The notes: generated by a model not told the origin, from the sequence alone. A stretch of DNA of 64,000 nucleotides from Clostridiales bacterium (GCA_022800625.1 JAAWQR010000006.1:1-64000); one strand, 5' to 3'. Positions 15,701 to 24,840 are shown, counted from the first letter of the stretch. A program made the numbers and translations.

Positions 15701-16486
15701 TCAGTCTCTCAAAAATCCTGTGAGAGGATCTGATGACGAACCTCCGCGTTCGAGCACGCGGCCGAGTCCCGAAAGATAAGCGCTGCGTCCGGCTTCTATC
15801 GCCTGTCGGAATGCCGAAGCCATAAGGGGAAGATTTCCTGCGGTAGCTAAAGCCGTATTTGCCATGATTGCCGCGGCTCCCATTTCCATAGCCTCACAAG
15901 CCTGCGACGGTCGTCCGATTCCTGCATCAACGATAATCGGAAGCTCAATCTCATTTATAAGTATTTCGATAAAATCACGAGTCGCAAGACCTTTATTTGA
16001 TCCGATCGGAGAAGCAAGCGGCATTACTGCTGCGGCTCCTGCCGAGACGAGGTCGCGCGCGGTATTCAGATCAGGATACATGTACGGCATAACAACAAAG
16101 CCTTCATTTGCGAGAATCTCTGTTGCTTTGACAGTTTCGGCATTATCGGGAAGCAGATATTTTGTGTCGCGCATGATCTCGATCTTTACAAAATCTCCGC
16201 AGCCAAGCTCACGTGCAAGTCTTGCTATGCGTACCGCTTCCGAAGCGTCGCGCGCGCCTGATGTGTTCGGAAGGAGAGTAACGCCTTTCGGAATATAGTC
16301 GATGATATTTTCCTGATCTCTTGTATTTGCCCGGCGGACTGCAAGAGTGATGATCTCAGCTCCCGCATCTCTCACGGCAGACTCAATAAGGTTCAGAGAA
16401 TATTTTCCCGAACCTAAAATAAACCGTGAGTTAAATTCGTGTCCGCCGACTATAAGCTTATCATTTGTATTCATGTTTATACCCAT
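15701..16486 (-). CDS. thiG: Thiazole synthase
   Basis: 261 residues, usual length. It starts '[21 protein letters not shown]' and holds the Schiff-base Lys in '[10 protein letters not shown]', '[18 protein letters not shown]' and '[30 protein letters not shown]', all ThiG signatures. It condenses deoxyxylulose phosphate, dehydroglycine and the ThiS thiocarboxylate into the thiazole. A 206-bp gap with a large palindromic element separates it from thiF, unlike the tight spacing elsewhere in the operon. Confidence 0.97.
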   Translation of the reverse strand: MGINMNTNDKLIVGGHEFNSRFILGSGKYSLNLIESAVRDAGAEIITLAVRRANTRDQENIIDYIPKGVTLLPNTSGARDASEAVRIARLARELGCGDFVKIEIMRDTKYLLPDNAETVKATEILANEGFVVMPYMYPDLNTARDLVSAGAAAVMPLASPIGSNKGLATRDFIEILINEIELPIIVDAGIGRPSQACEAMEMGAAAIMANTALATAGNLPLMASAFRQAIEAGRSAYLSGLGRVLERGGSSSDPLTGFLRD

Positions 16487-16525
16487 GCCTTTCTACACTT
16501 TAACGCATATGGCGCTAAAGTGGTT

Positions 16526-16613
16526 ATTTGTGTCGCTTTCGCCGCAGGCGAAATTTGCCCTGTGCCTACTGCAAATTTTGCCCAGCAAAATTTGCAGGGC
16601 GAAAGGCACAAAT
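16526..16613. repeat. Large compound palindrome between thiF and thiG
   Basis: An outer imperfect stem pairs 16526-16543 (ATTTGTGTCGCTTTCGCC) with 16598-16613 (GGCGAAAGGCACAAAT). Inside it is a perfect 11-bp hairpin, GCAAATTTTGC-CCA-GCAAAATTTGC (16571-16595), and a second small one at TTTCGCCGCAGGCGAAA. A further TCTGAAAT/ATTTTCAGA pair lies just outside. This resembles a folded repetitive element (REP/MITE type) inserted in the operon. It contains no ORF. Confidence 0.7.
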
Positions 16614-16692
16614 CGTGTCTGAAATCAGATAACATGCGATTCCTGCGCATTTTATTTTCAGACTTCTGACATCTCTCAGTTAAAAATCATTT

Positions 16693-17337
16693 TTACACGT
16701 TGTATTCGCCTGCGATAAGACGTATTATCATATGTGCTTCATGAGCGGCGCAGAGCATGACTCTGCTTGACAGAAGCGCCGTCTCTTCGTATGCGTCGCT
16801 TATCTCATCACCGCAGATATAAAGTCTTTTTCCGACGCGTCTTGTCTGCATTTTATTTGCCGAGCCTATTCCTGCCATACCCGATCCCGAGACGATGTAT
16901 TTTTCGGGATATTTTTCGATTATCAAGTCGACAAGCATAGCTTTTGTCTCCGCAGAATCAAAAGCCTCGCATATTATGGAGTCATCACACAAAATATCGC
17001 AGATGTTTTCTTCATTTAGTTTAACAATTTCGCTCTTTATGTTGCAAAACGGAGCGACAGACAACAAATATTCGCACAGCGCATCGGTTTTGTATCTTCC
17101 GAGCTGCTGCACAGTGTAGTTCTGTCTGTTCAAATTTGTAATGTCCACCGCATCGAAATCAATAAGATGGAGAGAGCCGACTCCGGCTCTGGCAAGCATT
17201 ACTGCAACATTTGACCCAAGTCCGCCAAGTCCGCATATCGCGACTCGAGCGTGCGAGAGCGCTTCTGTCAAAGTTTTCCCCTGTCTTTCTTCAAGCGCAC
17301 GGTATATATCATTTTTTGTCAGTTTAATATTTTTCAT
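16693..17337 (-). CDS. thiF: ThiS adenylyltransferase
   Basis: 214 residues, the short ThiF form (family 2) of Clostridia. E1-like fold: ATP-binding 'VAICGLGGLGSNVAVMLARAGVGSLHLIDFDAVDITNLNRQNY' (31-73) with the conserved Asp and Arg of the adenylation site, then 'ICEAFDSAETKAMLVD'. It adenylates the C-terminal Gly of ThiS before sulfur transfer. The catalytic Cys of longer ThiF proteins is absent in this subfamily. It follows thiS by 18 bp. Confidence 0.93.
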   Translation of the reverse strand: MKNIKLTKNDIYRALEERQGKTLTEALSHARVAICGLGGLGSNVAVMLARAGVGSLHLIDFDAVDITNLNRQNYTVQQLGRYKTDALCEYLLSVAPFCNIKSEIVKLNEENICDILCDDSIICEAFDSAETKAMLVDLIIEKYPEKYIVSGSGMAGIGSANKMQTRRVGKRLYICGDEISDAYEETALLSSRVMLCAAHEAHMIIRLIAGEYNV

Positions 17338-17355
17338 AACCTACTCCGTGACATA

Positions 17356-17550
17356 TCAGCCGCCTCCGACAAAGCTGACAATCTCTATCACGTCTCCGTT
17401 CTCAAGCACAGTGTTGTCATATGCCGATTTCGGTACAATATCACCGTTGCGCTCAAATGCGATACGACGTGTATCGTATGCAGTCCCTTTTAGATATTCT
17501 GCGACCGTCATACAGTCGACGGATTCTTCGCGCCCGTTTATTTTTACCAT
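17356..17550 (-). CDS. thiS: ThiS sulfur carrier protein
   Basis: 64 residues from the ATG at 17550, placed 5 bases after AGGAG; the ORF track's GTG start (17556) would sit within that site. Ubiquitin-like beta-grasp with 'IVPKSAYDNTVLENGDVIEIVSFVGGG'. The terminal Gly-Gly is needed for thiocarboxylation. First gene of the operon behind a TPP riboswitch and terminator. Confidence 0.95.
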   Translation of the reverse strand: MVKINGREESVDCMTVAEYLKGTAYDTRRIAFERNGDIVPKSAYDNTVLENGDVIEIVSFVGGG

Positions 17551-17564
17551 AAGCACTCCTGTAT

Positions 17565-17600
17565 AATAAAACGGAAGATTACCTAAATGGCAATCTTCCG
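17565..17600 (-). terminator. Riboswitch-controlled terminator before thiS
   Basis: On the minus strand a perfect 9-bp stem CGGAAGATT/AATCTTCCG with an 11-base loop is followed by TTTTATTATA, between the TPP aptamer and the thiS ribosome binding site. It is the expression platform: TPP binding would stop transcription here. Confidence 0.88.
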
Positions 17601-17617
17601 CAAGTGTATATTTTAAG

Positions 17618-17702
17618 TATACCTACGTTGGCATTACCCAAATCAGGTTTCAGGTCGAAGGTTACGCTACCTTCCTCTCAGCCTGTAACACAAGCTCCCT
17701 CT
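17618..17702 (-). promoter_or_regulatory. TPP riboswitch (THI element)
   Basis: Minus-strand sequence contains the conserved THI parts in order: GGGAGC near the 5' end, CTGAGAGGAAGG, ACCTGAAACCTGATTTGGGTAATGCCAACGTAGG. The CTGAGA, ACCTGAT and 'TAATGCCA-CG-AGGGA'-type boxes match the family consensus closely. It controls the thiSFGHE operon by transcription attenuation. Confidence 0.97.
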
Positions 17703-17709
17703 GAATATT

Positions 17710-17738
17710 ATTATAATACAACGTAGGGAAAAAATCAA
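17710..17738 (-). promoter_or_regulatory. Promoter of the thi operon
   Basis: Minus strand: TTGATT, 17-bp spacer, TATAAT, ending 8 bases before the riboswitch. Confidence 0.75.
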
Positions 17739-17960
17739 GGAATTTCGGGGATTTTATTTTGTTATCCTGCATTTGAGGTTTGATATGAGCTTGAAAAGTA
17801 AGAAAATTAACTGTATAATTTTGATAGCGTATATAATAGGACAGAATGAATATAAAAAATTAGTCCTCATATTTTCATATAAAATGAACCTTTTGATATG
17901 TTTTTACGTCTGTATAAGTGAAACCGGTTTTAGAATTCATAAAATCAGGGAGGTGATAAA

Positions 17961-19232
17961 TTGGAGCGCTTTGAAGAGCTTTTAGAGATCAACCGATGTG
18001 CTGTGGAACGATTTGTCAGGTTTCGTATAGGCTCAAAGGTTGACGCTGACGATGTTTTGCAGGATGTATATATTGCGGCATACCGAAATTTTCATGGGTT
18101 GAAGAATGAAGATTGTTTCAAATCTTGGATAATAAGTATTGCAAGAAATAAATGCAATGATTATTATCGTAAAAAAGCATTGTTGATGGAAATTCCCCTC
18201 GAAGAAATATCAGAAAGGGAATTGTCTTACAGCAGACACGGTATTTCTGAAATATCCGTAGTAAAAGATACATTAGTATCGCTCAGAGATAGAGATAAGC
18301 AAATTCTTTATCTGTATTTTTGGAAAGAGCTGCCACAAGCAGAGATTGCAAAGTGTTTGAATGTCCCGCTCGGAACGGTTAAGAGCAGACTTCATACTGC
18401 AAAACAAAATTTTAAAAACAAATATCCGTATTTTAAGGATATGCCGAAAGGAGAAAATAAAATGAATAGAATGCCTGAATTTATACCAGAATATAAAATC
18501 GAGAAAACTGACAGAGCGCCGTTTTCGGTAAAATGGGAAGAACTTATGGGATGGTTTCTTGTTCCGAAGCTTGGCGAAAAACTTACATGGGGAATGTATG
18601 ATATTCCTTCTCGAAAGTGCAGCCGTGTGTTTGATATGAAAGTTACGGGCAAGGCGAAGGTACATGGTATTGAAGGTGTGGAGCTGACCGCGAAAGAAGC
18701 TTCTTATTCGGATAAAAATGACGTGATCGATCGCACTTTTGTCGCACAGCTCACAGATACTCACTGCCGTTATTTGGCAACACTCCGAAATGACGGAGAT
18801 GTGAGGAACTATATTACCTTCCTTGACGGAGAAGAATTTATTCCTAATTGGGGATTCGGTGAAAACAACTGCGGTAACGAAACAAACCTTTCACCAAAGG
18901 GAGATATAAGCAGAGAAGACAGTATTGTTACATCCGCTAATAAAGATTTTTTGCTTGATATTGTAGGCAGATATGAGCTGACAATTAACGGTAAAATATA
19001 TGATACAGTATGCGTAATGGATATAGAAACATACGACTGCGGCGTGGTTTCGGAACAGTTTTTGGACAAAAACGGCAAAACGATTCTTTGGCGCAGATTC
19101 AACCGCAATGATTGGGCAATAAACCGCTACAAAAAGAAATGGAGCGAGCTTCTTCCCGATAATGAGAGACTTACGGTAAACGGAAAAACCTTTGTACATT
19201 GGTACGATTGTATAACCGAATATGTGCTGTAA
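17961..19232 (+). CDS. ECF sigma factor fused to a C-terminal soluble domain
   Basis: 423 residues from a TTG start with ribosome binding site GGAGGTGA. Residues 1-165 are a complete ECF sigma: region 2 ('DADDVLQDVYIAAYRNF', 'FKSWIISIARNKCNDYYRK') and region 4 ('DKQILYLYFWKELPQAEIAKCLNVPLGTVKSRLHTAK'). Residues 168-423 form a soluble domain without membrane segments, rich in Trp and Tyr ('WEELMGWFLVPKLGEKLTWGMYD', 'WRRFNRNDWAINRYKKKW'). At codon 168 there is an ATG (18462) preceded in frame by AAAGGAG, a good ribosome binding site, so the second domain may also be made alone. No anti-sigma gene is adjacent, so the extension may regulate the sigma part. The trigger is unknown. Confidence 0.85.
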   Translation: MERFEELLEINRCAVERFVRFRIGSKVDADDVLQDVYIAAYRNFHGLKNEDCFKSWIISIARNKCNDYYRKKALLMEIPLEEISERELSYSRHGISEISVVKDTLVSLRDRDKQILYLYFWKELPQAEIAKCLNVPLGTVKSRLHTAKQNFKNKYPYFKDMPKGENKMNRMPEFIPEYKIEKTDRAPFSVKWEELMGWFLVPKLGEKLTWGMYDIPSRKCSRVFDMKVTGKAKVHGIEGVELTAKEASYSDKNDVIDRTFVAQLTDTHCRYLATLRNDGDVRNYITFLDGEEFIPNWGFGENNCGNETNLSPKGDISREDSIVTSANKDFLLDIVGRYELTINGKIYDTVCVMDIETYDCGVVSEQFLDKNGKTILWRRFNRNDWAINRYKKKWSELLPDNERLTVNGKTFVHWYDCITEYVL

Positions 19233-19235
19233 TAG

Positions 19236-19266
19236 AGAACAGGCAGGTGACAACCCTGCCTGTTCT
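19236..19266 (+). terminator. Terminator of the ECF-fusion gene
   Basis: 12-bp stem AGAACAGGCAGG/CCTGCCTGTTCT directly after the stop. It lies between two convergent genes and can serve both. Confidence 0.8.
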
Positions 19267-19277
19267 TTAGCTTATTA

Positions 19278-19877
19278 TCAGCCGCATGAGCCTTCAAAAG
19301 GAGATAGTTCAAGGCGCATAAAATATCCTCTGTCATGGTGGCAGACAGGACAGGAAGCGGGCGCTGCTTCGGCGCTCAGTATATGACCGCAGTTAAGGCA
19401 AATCCATGAAGTTTTAACGTCCGAGACAAACAGCTTGCCGCTTTCAAGAAAATCCGCAAATCTTCCGAAACGGTTTCCGTGAGTTTTTTCAATATCCGCA
19501 ATCATGCTGAATGACGCCGCCACCTGCGGAAATCCTTCCGCCTTTGCGGTTTCCGCAAACGCCTTATATACAGGATCATGCTCTTCATATTCATTATGCT
19601 GAGCCATTCGGAGAAGCTCTGCTGTTGTCGGCGCAATATCTATGGGGTATCCGCCGTCTATATGAATATTTTCTCCCGCAAGCTCCCTCAGGTGGTCGTA
19701 AAAAATCTCCGCGTGCTCCTTTTCCTGACCTGCCGTGTAGTTAAATATGCACTCTATCACATATAAATTTTCACGCCTTGCCTGAGAAGCGGCAAAAGTG
19801 TAGCGGTTTCTTGCCTGACTCTCTCCCGCAAATGCTCTCATAAGGTTATCTTTTGTTACGCTGTTTTTGAAATCCAT
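19278..19877 (-). CDS. rbr: Rubrerythrin
   Basis: 199 residues. The four-helix diiron domain carries 'AFAGESQARNRYTF', 'FNYTAGQEKEHAEIF' (E-x2-H) and 'ADIEKTHGNRF' (E-x2-H). The C-terminal rubredoxin-like domain holds one Fe(SCys)4 site ('CLNCGH...CPVCHHD'). It reduces hydrogen peroxide with electrons from rubredoxin or NADH systems, a standard oxidative defence of anaerobes. Ribosome binding site AAAGGA. It shares its direction with the dehydrogenase gene 25 bp upstream. Confidence 0.96.
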   Translation of the reverse strand: MDFKNSVTKDNLMRAFAGESQARNRYTFAASQARRENLYVIECIFNYTAGQEKEHAEIFYDHLRELAGENIHIDGGYPIDIAPTTAELLRMAQHNEYEEHDPVYKAFAETAKAEGFPQVAASFSMIADIEKTHGNRFGRFADFLESGKLFVSDVKTSWICLNCGHILSAEAAPASCPVCHHDRGYFMRLELSPFEGSCG

Positions 19878-19902
19878 GATAAATATTCCTTTCTTTTTCG
19901 AT

Positions 19903-20937
19903 TTATTTTAAATATAGATGAGCGGGATGCGACAGATATTCTGCATACGGCAGCTTTTCCGACGTAATATATCCGGGCGGCGCAGATATTACATCGGGAA
20001 TACGGTTTACGATAGTAGCGCATGTGTGCTCTACAGTTGCCGGTTTTGAAACACTGAAAGATGTGTCGGGCTCGCCGGTAATTTTAAAATCACACATATC
20101 ACCCTCGCCTTTTTCGTAAACCTTGCCGATACAGCCTATTTCAAGCTCTGTTCCCTGATATGTCTGAGCCTTTACAAGAGCATTCATGCCTATACAGTCT
20201 CCCGCGGCAATTGATCTTCCGAGAGTTTCGGAATAAATATCATGATCCGCAGTGTACGGCAGGCATTCCTGAGTTATCGACTTAACTGTCCACCCCATTT
20301 TATTGCATAAGGCTTCGGTAGAGTTCCACACATAGCTCGGTTCAAGTATTTTGGGATGCGCTATCGTTTTTTCAAATTCTTCGGTGCTGAGTCCCGCGCC
20401 GTGAGCTTCTGCAAGTGCGATTCCGTAGTCCTCGACATTGTAGCTTACAGAACCTTCGATTCGGTCAATTTTCTGAATTCCTCCTGCAATACAGGAGATC
20501 ATATTTATCCAGAAAATGTCCTGCATTCCCGAGCCTGTAACAGTGCAGCAATTTTCTTTTGCCATTTTGTCAAGTCTGCTTGCATTTACGGGAGATGTAT
20601 TCCACGGGTAAATTGCCTCCTCGCAGGTTGTGATGACATTGATTCCGCGACTGACACAAGCTTCAATGTGCGGTTCCATCTCACTCATGAAGCTGAACAA
20701 AGTTAATACTGCGATATCGGGAGTTGTGGCATCGAGAATTCCTTCTGCATTTTTCGAGACTAAAATTCCTGTTTTGTATCCGAGATCTGCTATCTCGCCG
20801 ATGTCGTGGCCTACGAGATTATCGTCGTTGTCAATCGCGCCGACGATTTCAATTCCGTGCTCTATCATATACCTGATAAGATATCGGCTCATTTTTCCGC
20901 ATCCGTACTGCACGGCTCTTATTTTTTCATTTTTCAA
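19903..20937 (-). CDS. 2,4-diaminopentanoate dehydrogenase-like (Ord family) oxidoreductase
   Basis: 344 residues from a TTG at 20937 preceded by AAGGAAGG at 7 bases; the ORF track extends to 21057 with a poor N-terminus. The Rossmann start is '[33 protein letters not shown]', followed by a dihydrodipicolinate-reductase-like fold. The internal '[12 protein letters not shown]' and '[22 protein letters not shown]' resemble Ord, the NAD(P) enzyme of ornithine fermentation. The partner genes ortA/ortB and oraSE are not in the window, so the true substrate may be another amino acid derivative. Confidence 0.78.
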   Translation of the reverse strand: MKNEKIRAVQYGCGKMSRYLIRYMIEHGIEIVGAIDNDDNLVGHDIGEIADLGYKTGILVSKNAEGILDATTPDIAVLTLFSFMSEMEPHIEACVSRGINVITTCEEAIYPWNTSPVNASRLDKMAKENCCTVTGSGMQDIFWINMISCIAGGIQKIDRIEGSVSYNVEDYGIALAEAHGAGLSTEEFEKTIAHPKILEPSYVWNSTEALCNKMGWTVKSITQECLPYTADHDIYSETLGRSIAAGDCIGMNALVKAQTYQGTELEIGCIGKVYEKGEGDMCDFKITGEPDTSFSVSKPATVEHTCATIVNRIPDVISAPPGYITSEKLPYAEYLSHPAHLYLK

Positions 20938-21084
20938 AATGTTGCCTTCCTTTGCTGTAGATTTATTCGTGTATATTTTTGACTGATAATAAAAGATAAA
21001 TTCACCTATACACGATTTAATTAAAGTAACTGAATACCGAAAGCTGATTTTTAGCAATTAAAATAAACAAAATTTTAAAAGTCA

Positions 21085-21114
21085 TTGACAATTTGATATT
21101 AAATAGTGTATAAT
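21085..21114 (+). promoter_or_regulatory. Promoter of the lipoprotein at 21190
   Basis: TTGACA, 18-bp spacer, TATAAT; both boxes perfect. Confidence 0.85.
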
Positions 21115-21189
21115 TTAAATGATAAATCAGTTGGACGAATTTTATTTTCTTCGTTCAAAAAATAATTTTATTACACGAGGTAATTGAAA

Positions 21190-22008
21190 ATGAAAAGAAT
21201 CATCTCACTTGCGCTTGCAGGCGTACTTTCACTTGCGCTCTTTTCTTCATGCGGGCAGAAAGCTCCGACACTTGAGGAGTTAAACTCTGCTGTAAAGAAG
21301 ACAGAGGCTCTTGAAGGAACAGACACTGACGTAACGATGAATATGAAAATGAGCATATCAGGTATGACAATCGACAGTGATTTCAGCGGAAACGTTAAAG
21401 TTGCCAAAGAGGATGGCAAGCTTGTAAAATTTCTTTCAAACATTACGGCAACGATGGGCACAGAGTCAAGCACGACATCTATGTATTATGCTGACGGATA
21501 CACATATACCGATTATGCAGGAATGAAAACAAAAACGGAAACCTCTGAAATAGAAGCTCTTTCATCTGCTGCTGTTGAGATCCCGGATTTTGATTTGAAT
21601 GATGAGACAGTTACGGATTTTTCATCCGAAGCTGTTGACGGCGAATATAAGTGCACGGTTTCGTTGAATACTGATAAAATTAAAGATAAACTCGGTGAAC
21701 TGCTCGGAGAATATACAAATTCAGAAGCTGACAGTTCTGACAACTTAAATTTTTCATCAGCTTCCGGTTATTACATTATTGATAAAAACGGCTACTGCTC
21801 GGAATATAATTTTAAGTTTGATATGAAGATGAGTGATGAAAGCCTCGGAGAATATTCTGCAGCAATCGACATGACGGCTAAATACAACAATATAGGTGAG
21901 AAAGTTGAAATTACAGCTCCTGCTGACCTTGACGAGTACAGCGAAAATCCGTACGGAGACCTTGGTGACCTCGGAGATATGGGCGATCTTGGAGACTTTG
22001 ACGAATAA
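21190..22008 (+). CDS. Secreted lipoprotein (DUF6612-like)
   Basis: 272 residues from ATG 21190; a TTG two codons earlier (21184) sits too near the GAGG site. Signal peptide with lipobox 'LFSSC' (Cys about residue 21), then 'LEELNSAVKKTEALEGTDTDVTMNMKMSISGM', the opening of small beta-rich lipoproteins related to LolA/LppX-like folds. The end is an acidic repeat of G-D-L ('GDLGDLGDMGDLGDFDE'). The function is unknown. It has its own promoter and terminator. Carrier or chaperone activity for lipids is only a fold-based guess. Confidence 0.75.
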   Translation: MKRIISLALAGVLSLALFSSCGQKAPTLEELNSAVKKTEALEGTDTDVTMNMKMSISGMTIDSDFSGNVKVAKEDGKLVKFLSNITATMGTESSTTSMYYADGYTYTDYAGMKTKTETSEIEALSSAAVEIPDFDLNDETVTDFSSEAVDGEYKCTVSLNTDKIKDKLGELLGEYTNSEADSSDNLNFSSASGYYIIDKNGYCSEYNFKFDMKMSDESLGEYSAAIDMTAKYNNIGEKVEITAPADLDEYSENPYGDLGDLGDMGDLGDFDE

Positions 22009-22020
22009 ATATATATCAAT

Positions 22021-22059
22021 AAGAGAGACTGTTGCGTTTTTGTCGGCGGTCTCTTTTTT
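22021..22059 (+). terminator. Terminator after the lipoprotein gene
   Basis: A stem of AGAGAC/GTCTCT extended by imperfect pairs, followed by TTTTTT. Confidence 0.8.
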
Positions 22060-22173
22060 AACATCCGAAAAAGAGAAGCTGAAATGAATATAAGGTATAG
22101 CTCGTCTTTTCTTTCCGTAATATTTGAATACAATTCAGGTATGTAAAAAATCACATAATTTTATATTCTCCTA

Positions 22174-22202
22174 TTGACAAAAAGACGAAGTTAGAGTATG
22201 CT
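22174..22202 (+). promoter_or_regulatory. Promoter of feoAB
   Basis: TTGACA, 17-bp spacer, TATGCT. No Fur box was recognised with confidence. A CGCCGAAATCGGCG hairpin (22266-22279) lies just before the GGAG ribosome binding site. Confidence 0.65.
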
Positions 22203-22293
22203 AATCTATGTATAAAATCCAATATGCAAATTTGATCTTCTGATTTGCTTTGTACAGATAAACCACGCCGAAATCGGCGGATCGGAGAAACAA

Positions 22294-24645
22294 ATGACAC
22301 TGAAAGAGCTGAAAATAGGCCAGAGTGCGACGGTGCTTTCTGTTGGCGGTGAAGGAGCGCTCAGACAACATTTCCTTGATATGGGCGTTATTCCCGGAGT
22401 CGAGGTTACACTTGTAAAATATGCGCCGATGGGCGATCCTATGGAGCTTAAAATACACGGATATGAACTTACGCTTCGTTTGGCAGATGCAGAAAAAATC
22501 GAGATATTTAAATCGGACAGCAGCCAAAGCAATGCTGAAAAGAAAAATATCCGTATGCGAGAAACTCATGATCATCCGGGACTCGGAGAGGGAGGCAGAT
22601 ATCATGTTAAAGCTGACGAGCATCCCCTTCCTGCGGAAGAAAAACTCACATTCGCTCTTGCCGGAAATCAAAACTGCGGAAAAACCACGCTTTTTAATCA
22701 GCTTACAGGCGCAAATCAGCATGTAGGAAATTTTCCCGGGGTAACAGTTGACAGAAAAAGCGGCAAAATAAAGGAGCACGATAATACGGAGATCACCGAT
22801 CTGCCGGGAATTTATTCAATGTCGCCTTACAGCAACGAAGAAATCGTCACAAGACAATTTATTATTGATGAAAAGCCTAAAGGAATCATAAACATTGTCG
22901 ACGCTACCAATATTGAGAGAAATCTTTATCTTACAATGCAGTTGATGGAACTTGATATACCCATGGTGCTTGCGCTGAACATGATGGATGAGGTACGCGG
23001 AAACGGCGGTACAATACTTATAAACGAAATGGAAGAAGCGCTCGGAATTCCCGTAGTTCCGATATCCGCATCAAAAAATGAAGGTGTGCGCGAACTTGTA
23101 GATCATGCGATTCATGTAGCTCAGTATCAGGAACGTCCCGGAAGGAGTGATTTTTGCGGCAGCAGTGATCACGGCGGAGCTGTACATAGGTGTCTGCACG
23201 GAATTATGCACCTCATTGAGGATCATGCGCGGAACGCCGGAATTCCTCTTAGATTTGCGGCAACAAAGCTTGTTGAAGGCGACAAAATGATATTTGACGC
23301 GTTAAATTTGTCTCAAAATGAACTCGATATGATAGAGCACATCATATCTCAGATGGAAAATGAACGCGGACTTGACCGCGCAGCCGCCATTGCTGATATG
23401 AGATTTTCATTTATCATGAAGCTTTGCGACAATATGGTTGTAAAACCGAGCGAAAGCCGCGAGCACAAAAGAAGCCGAATGATCGATAAGTTGCTTACGG
23501 GAAAATATACAGCTATACCGTCGTTTATTTGCATAATGGCGCTTATCTTTTGGCTGACATTTAATGTAATAGGAGCATGGCTTCAAGGCTTATTGGAAAT
23601 GGGAATTGGCAGCTTGAGCCAAATCGTAGAATCATCTCTTGAAGCATGGAATGTAAATACTGTTCTTTGCTCTTTGATTGTGGACGGAATATTCGGCGGA
23701 GTCGGAAGCATACTCAGCTTTATTCCGATCATTATTATCCTGTTCCTCTTTTTATCGTTGCTTGAGGACAGCGGATATATGGCAAGAGTCGCATTTGTCA
23801 CCGATAAGCTGCTGAGAAAAATCGGATTGTCGGGAAGAAGCATAGTGCCTATGCTCATAGGATTCGGATGTACGGTACCGGGAATCATGGCAAGCCGTAC
23901 ACTTCCCTCAGAGAGAGACCGTAAAATGACGATAATGCTGACTCCGTTTATGAGCTGTACTGCTAAGCTTCCGATATACGGTTTTTTCACGGCAGCGTTT
24001 TTTCCGAAATACAGCGGACTGATAATGGTAGGAATATATTTTACAGGCATAGCCGTCGGAATAATTACGGCGCTTATATCCAAGAGAACCGCATTTCGCG
24101 GTGAAGCTGTTCCGTTTGTAATGGAGCTTCCCAACTACAGGATGCCAGGAATTAAAAATGTAGTACACTTGCTTTGGGACAAAGCCAAAGATTTTTTGGA
24201 GAGAGCGTTTACCGTTATATTTATAGCATCAATCGTTGTGTGGTTCTTACAAACTTTTGATTTCAGGCTTAATATTGTAAGCGACTCAAGTGATAGCATT
24301 CTTGCAAAAATCGCAGGATTTATCTCACCAATCTTTGCTCCGCTCGGTTTTGGAGACTGGCGAATATCAACAGCGCTTATCGCGGGATTTATGGCGAAGG
24401 AAAGTGTTGTTTCTACTTTGACTGTGCTTGTGGGCGCATCCGGAATTACTTATTTACTTGCTCCTTCTGCTGCGGTATCTCTTCTTATTTTCTGCCTGCT
24501 GTATACACCGTGTATTGCTGCAATAGCCGCAGTAAAACGTGAGCTTGGCGGTAAGTGGGCGGTATCGGTTGTTGTCTTGCAGTGTGCGATTGCATGGATT
24601 TGTGCATTTGCAGTGCGTACAGTATGTGTATTGGTCGGAATATAA
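22294..24645 (+). CDS. feoB: FeoA-FeoB fusion, ferrous iron transporter
   Basis: 783 residues. Residues 1-73 are an FeoA SH3-like domain ('MTLKELKIGQSATVLSVGGEG...FLDMGVIPGVEV'). A poorly conserved, His-containing linker (about 75-117) leads to the FeoB G domain: G1 'GNQNCGKTT' (124-132), 'GNFPGVTVDRK', G3 'DLPG' (169-172) and G4 'NMMD' (229-232). The membrane part begins at about 408, with the Gate motifs 'GFGCTVPGIMASRT' and 'FMSCTAKLPIYGFF'. GTP-dependent Fe2+ uptake fits an anaerobe. Normally FeoA and FeoB are separate; FeoA-FeoB fusions are known in some Clostridia and Bacteroidetes. No FeoC-type gene follows. Confidence 0.97.
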   Translation: MTLKELKIGQSATVLSVGGEGALRQHFLDMGVIPGVEVTLVKYAPMGDPMELKIHGYELTLRLADAEKIEIFKSDSSQSNAEKKNIRMRETHDHPGLGEGGRYHVKADEHPLPAEEKLTFALAGNQNCGKTTLFNQLTGANQHVGNFPGVTVDRKSGKIKEHDNTEITDLPGIYSMSPYSNEEIVTRQFIIDEKPKGIINIVDATNIERNLYLTMQLMELDIPMVLALNMMDEVRGNGGTILINEMEEALGIPVVPISASKNEGVRELVDHAIHVAQYQERPGRSDFCGSSDHGGAVHRCLHGIMHLIEDHARNAGIPLRFAATKLVEGDKMIFDALNLSQNELDMIEHIISQMENERGLDRAAAIADMRFSFIMKLCDNMVVKPSESREHKRSRMIDKLLTGKYTAIPSFICIMALIFWLTFNVIGAWLQGLLEMGIGSLSQIVESSLEAWNVNTVLCSLIVDGIFGGVGSILSFIPIIIILFLFLSLLEDSGYMARVAFVTDKLLRKIGLSGRSIVPMLIGFGCTVPGIMASRTLPSERDRKMTIMLTPFMSCTAKLPIYGFFTAAFFPKYSGLIMVGIYFTGIAVGIITALISKRTAFRGEAVPFVMELPNYRMPGIKNVVHLLWDKAKDFLERAFTVIFIASIVVWFLQTFDFRLNIVSDSSDSILAKIAGFISPIFAPLGFGDWRISTALIAGFMAKESVVSTLTVLVGASGITYLLAPSAAVSLLIFCLLYTPCIAAIAAVKRELGGKWAVSVVVLQCAIAWICAFAVRTVCVLVGI

Positions 24646-24720
24646 TTAGATAAAGCGGGAAAATACGGATATGTTTTTACAGATTCGTATTTTTCACGCA
24701 AATAAATTTCGTGAAGTATA

Positions 24721-24749
24721 TTGAAATTCCGATAGATTTGTGATATAAT
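24721..24749 (+). promoter_or_regulatory. Promoter of tRNA-Val
   Basis: TTGAAA, 17-bp spacer, TATAAT, ending 17 bases before the tRNA. Confidence 0.8.
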
Positions 24750-24766
24750 AAAAAAACAACATGTAC

Positions 24767-24840
24767 GGAGGCATAGCTCAGTTGGTTAGAGTGCTTGCTT
24801 GACATGCAAGAGGTCGCTGGTTCGAACCCAGCTGTCTCCA
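24767..24840 (+). tRNA. tRNA-Val (anticodon GAC)
   Basis: The cloverleaf was folded by eye: acceptor GGAGGCA/TGTCTCC with discriminator A, D-arm GCTC...GAGT, anticodon stem CTTGC/GCAAG with loop TTGACAT (anticodon GAC), variable AGGTC, and T-arm GCTGG/CCAGC with TTCGAAC. CCA is not encoded after the discriminator. It is a single tRNA gene with its own promoter and terminator. Confidence 0.96.

Noticed and set aside
20938-21057. N-terminal extension of the Ord-like dehydrogenase
   Set aside because: The TTG at 20937 has a good AAGGAAGG site and gives the family-typical start; the extension is basic and unlike the family.
21184-21189. TTG start two codons before the lipoprotein ATG
   Set aside because: It leaves only three bases to the GAGG site; ATG 21190 has normal spacing.
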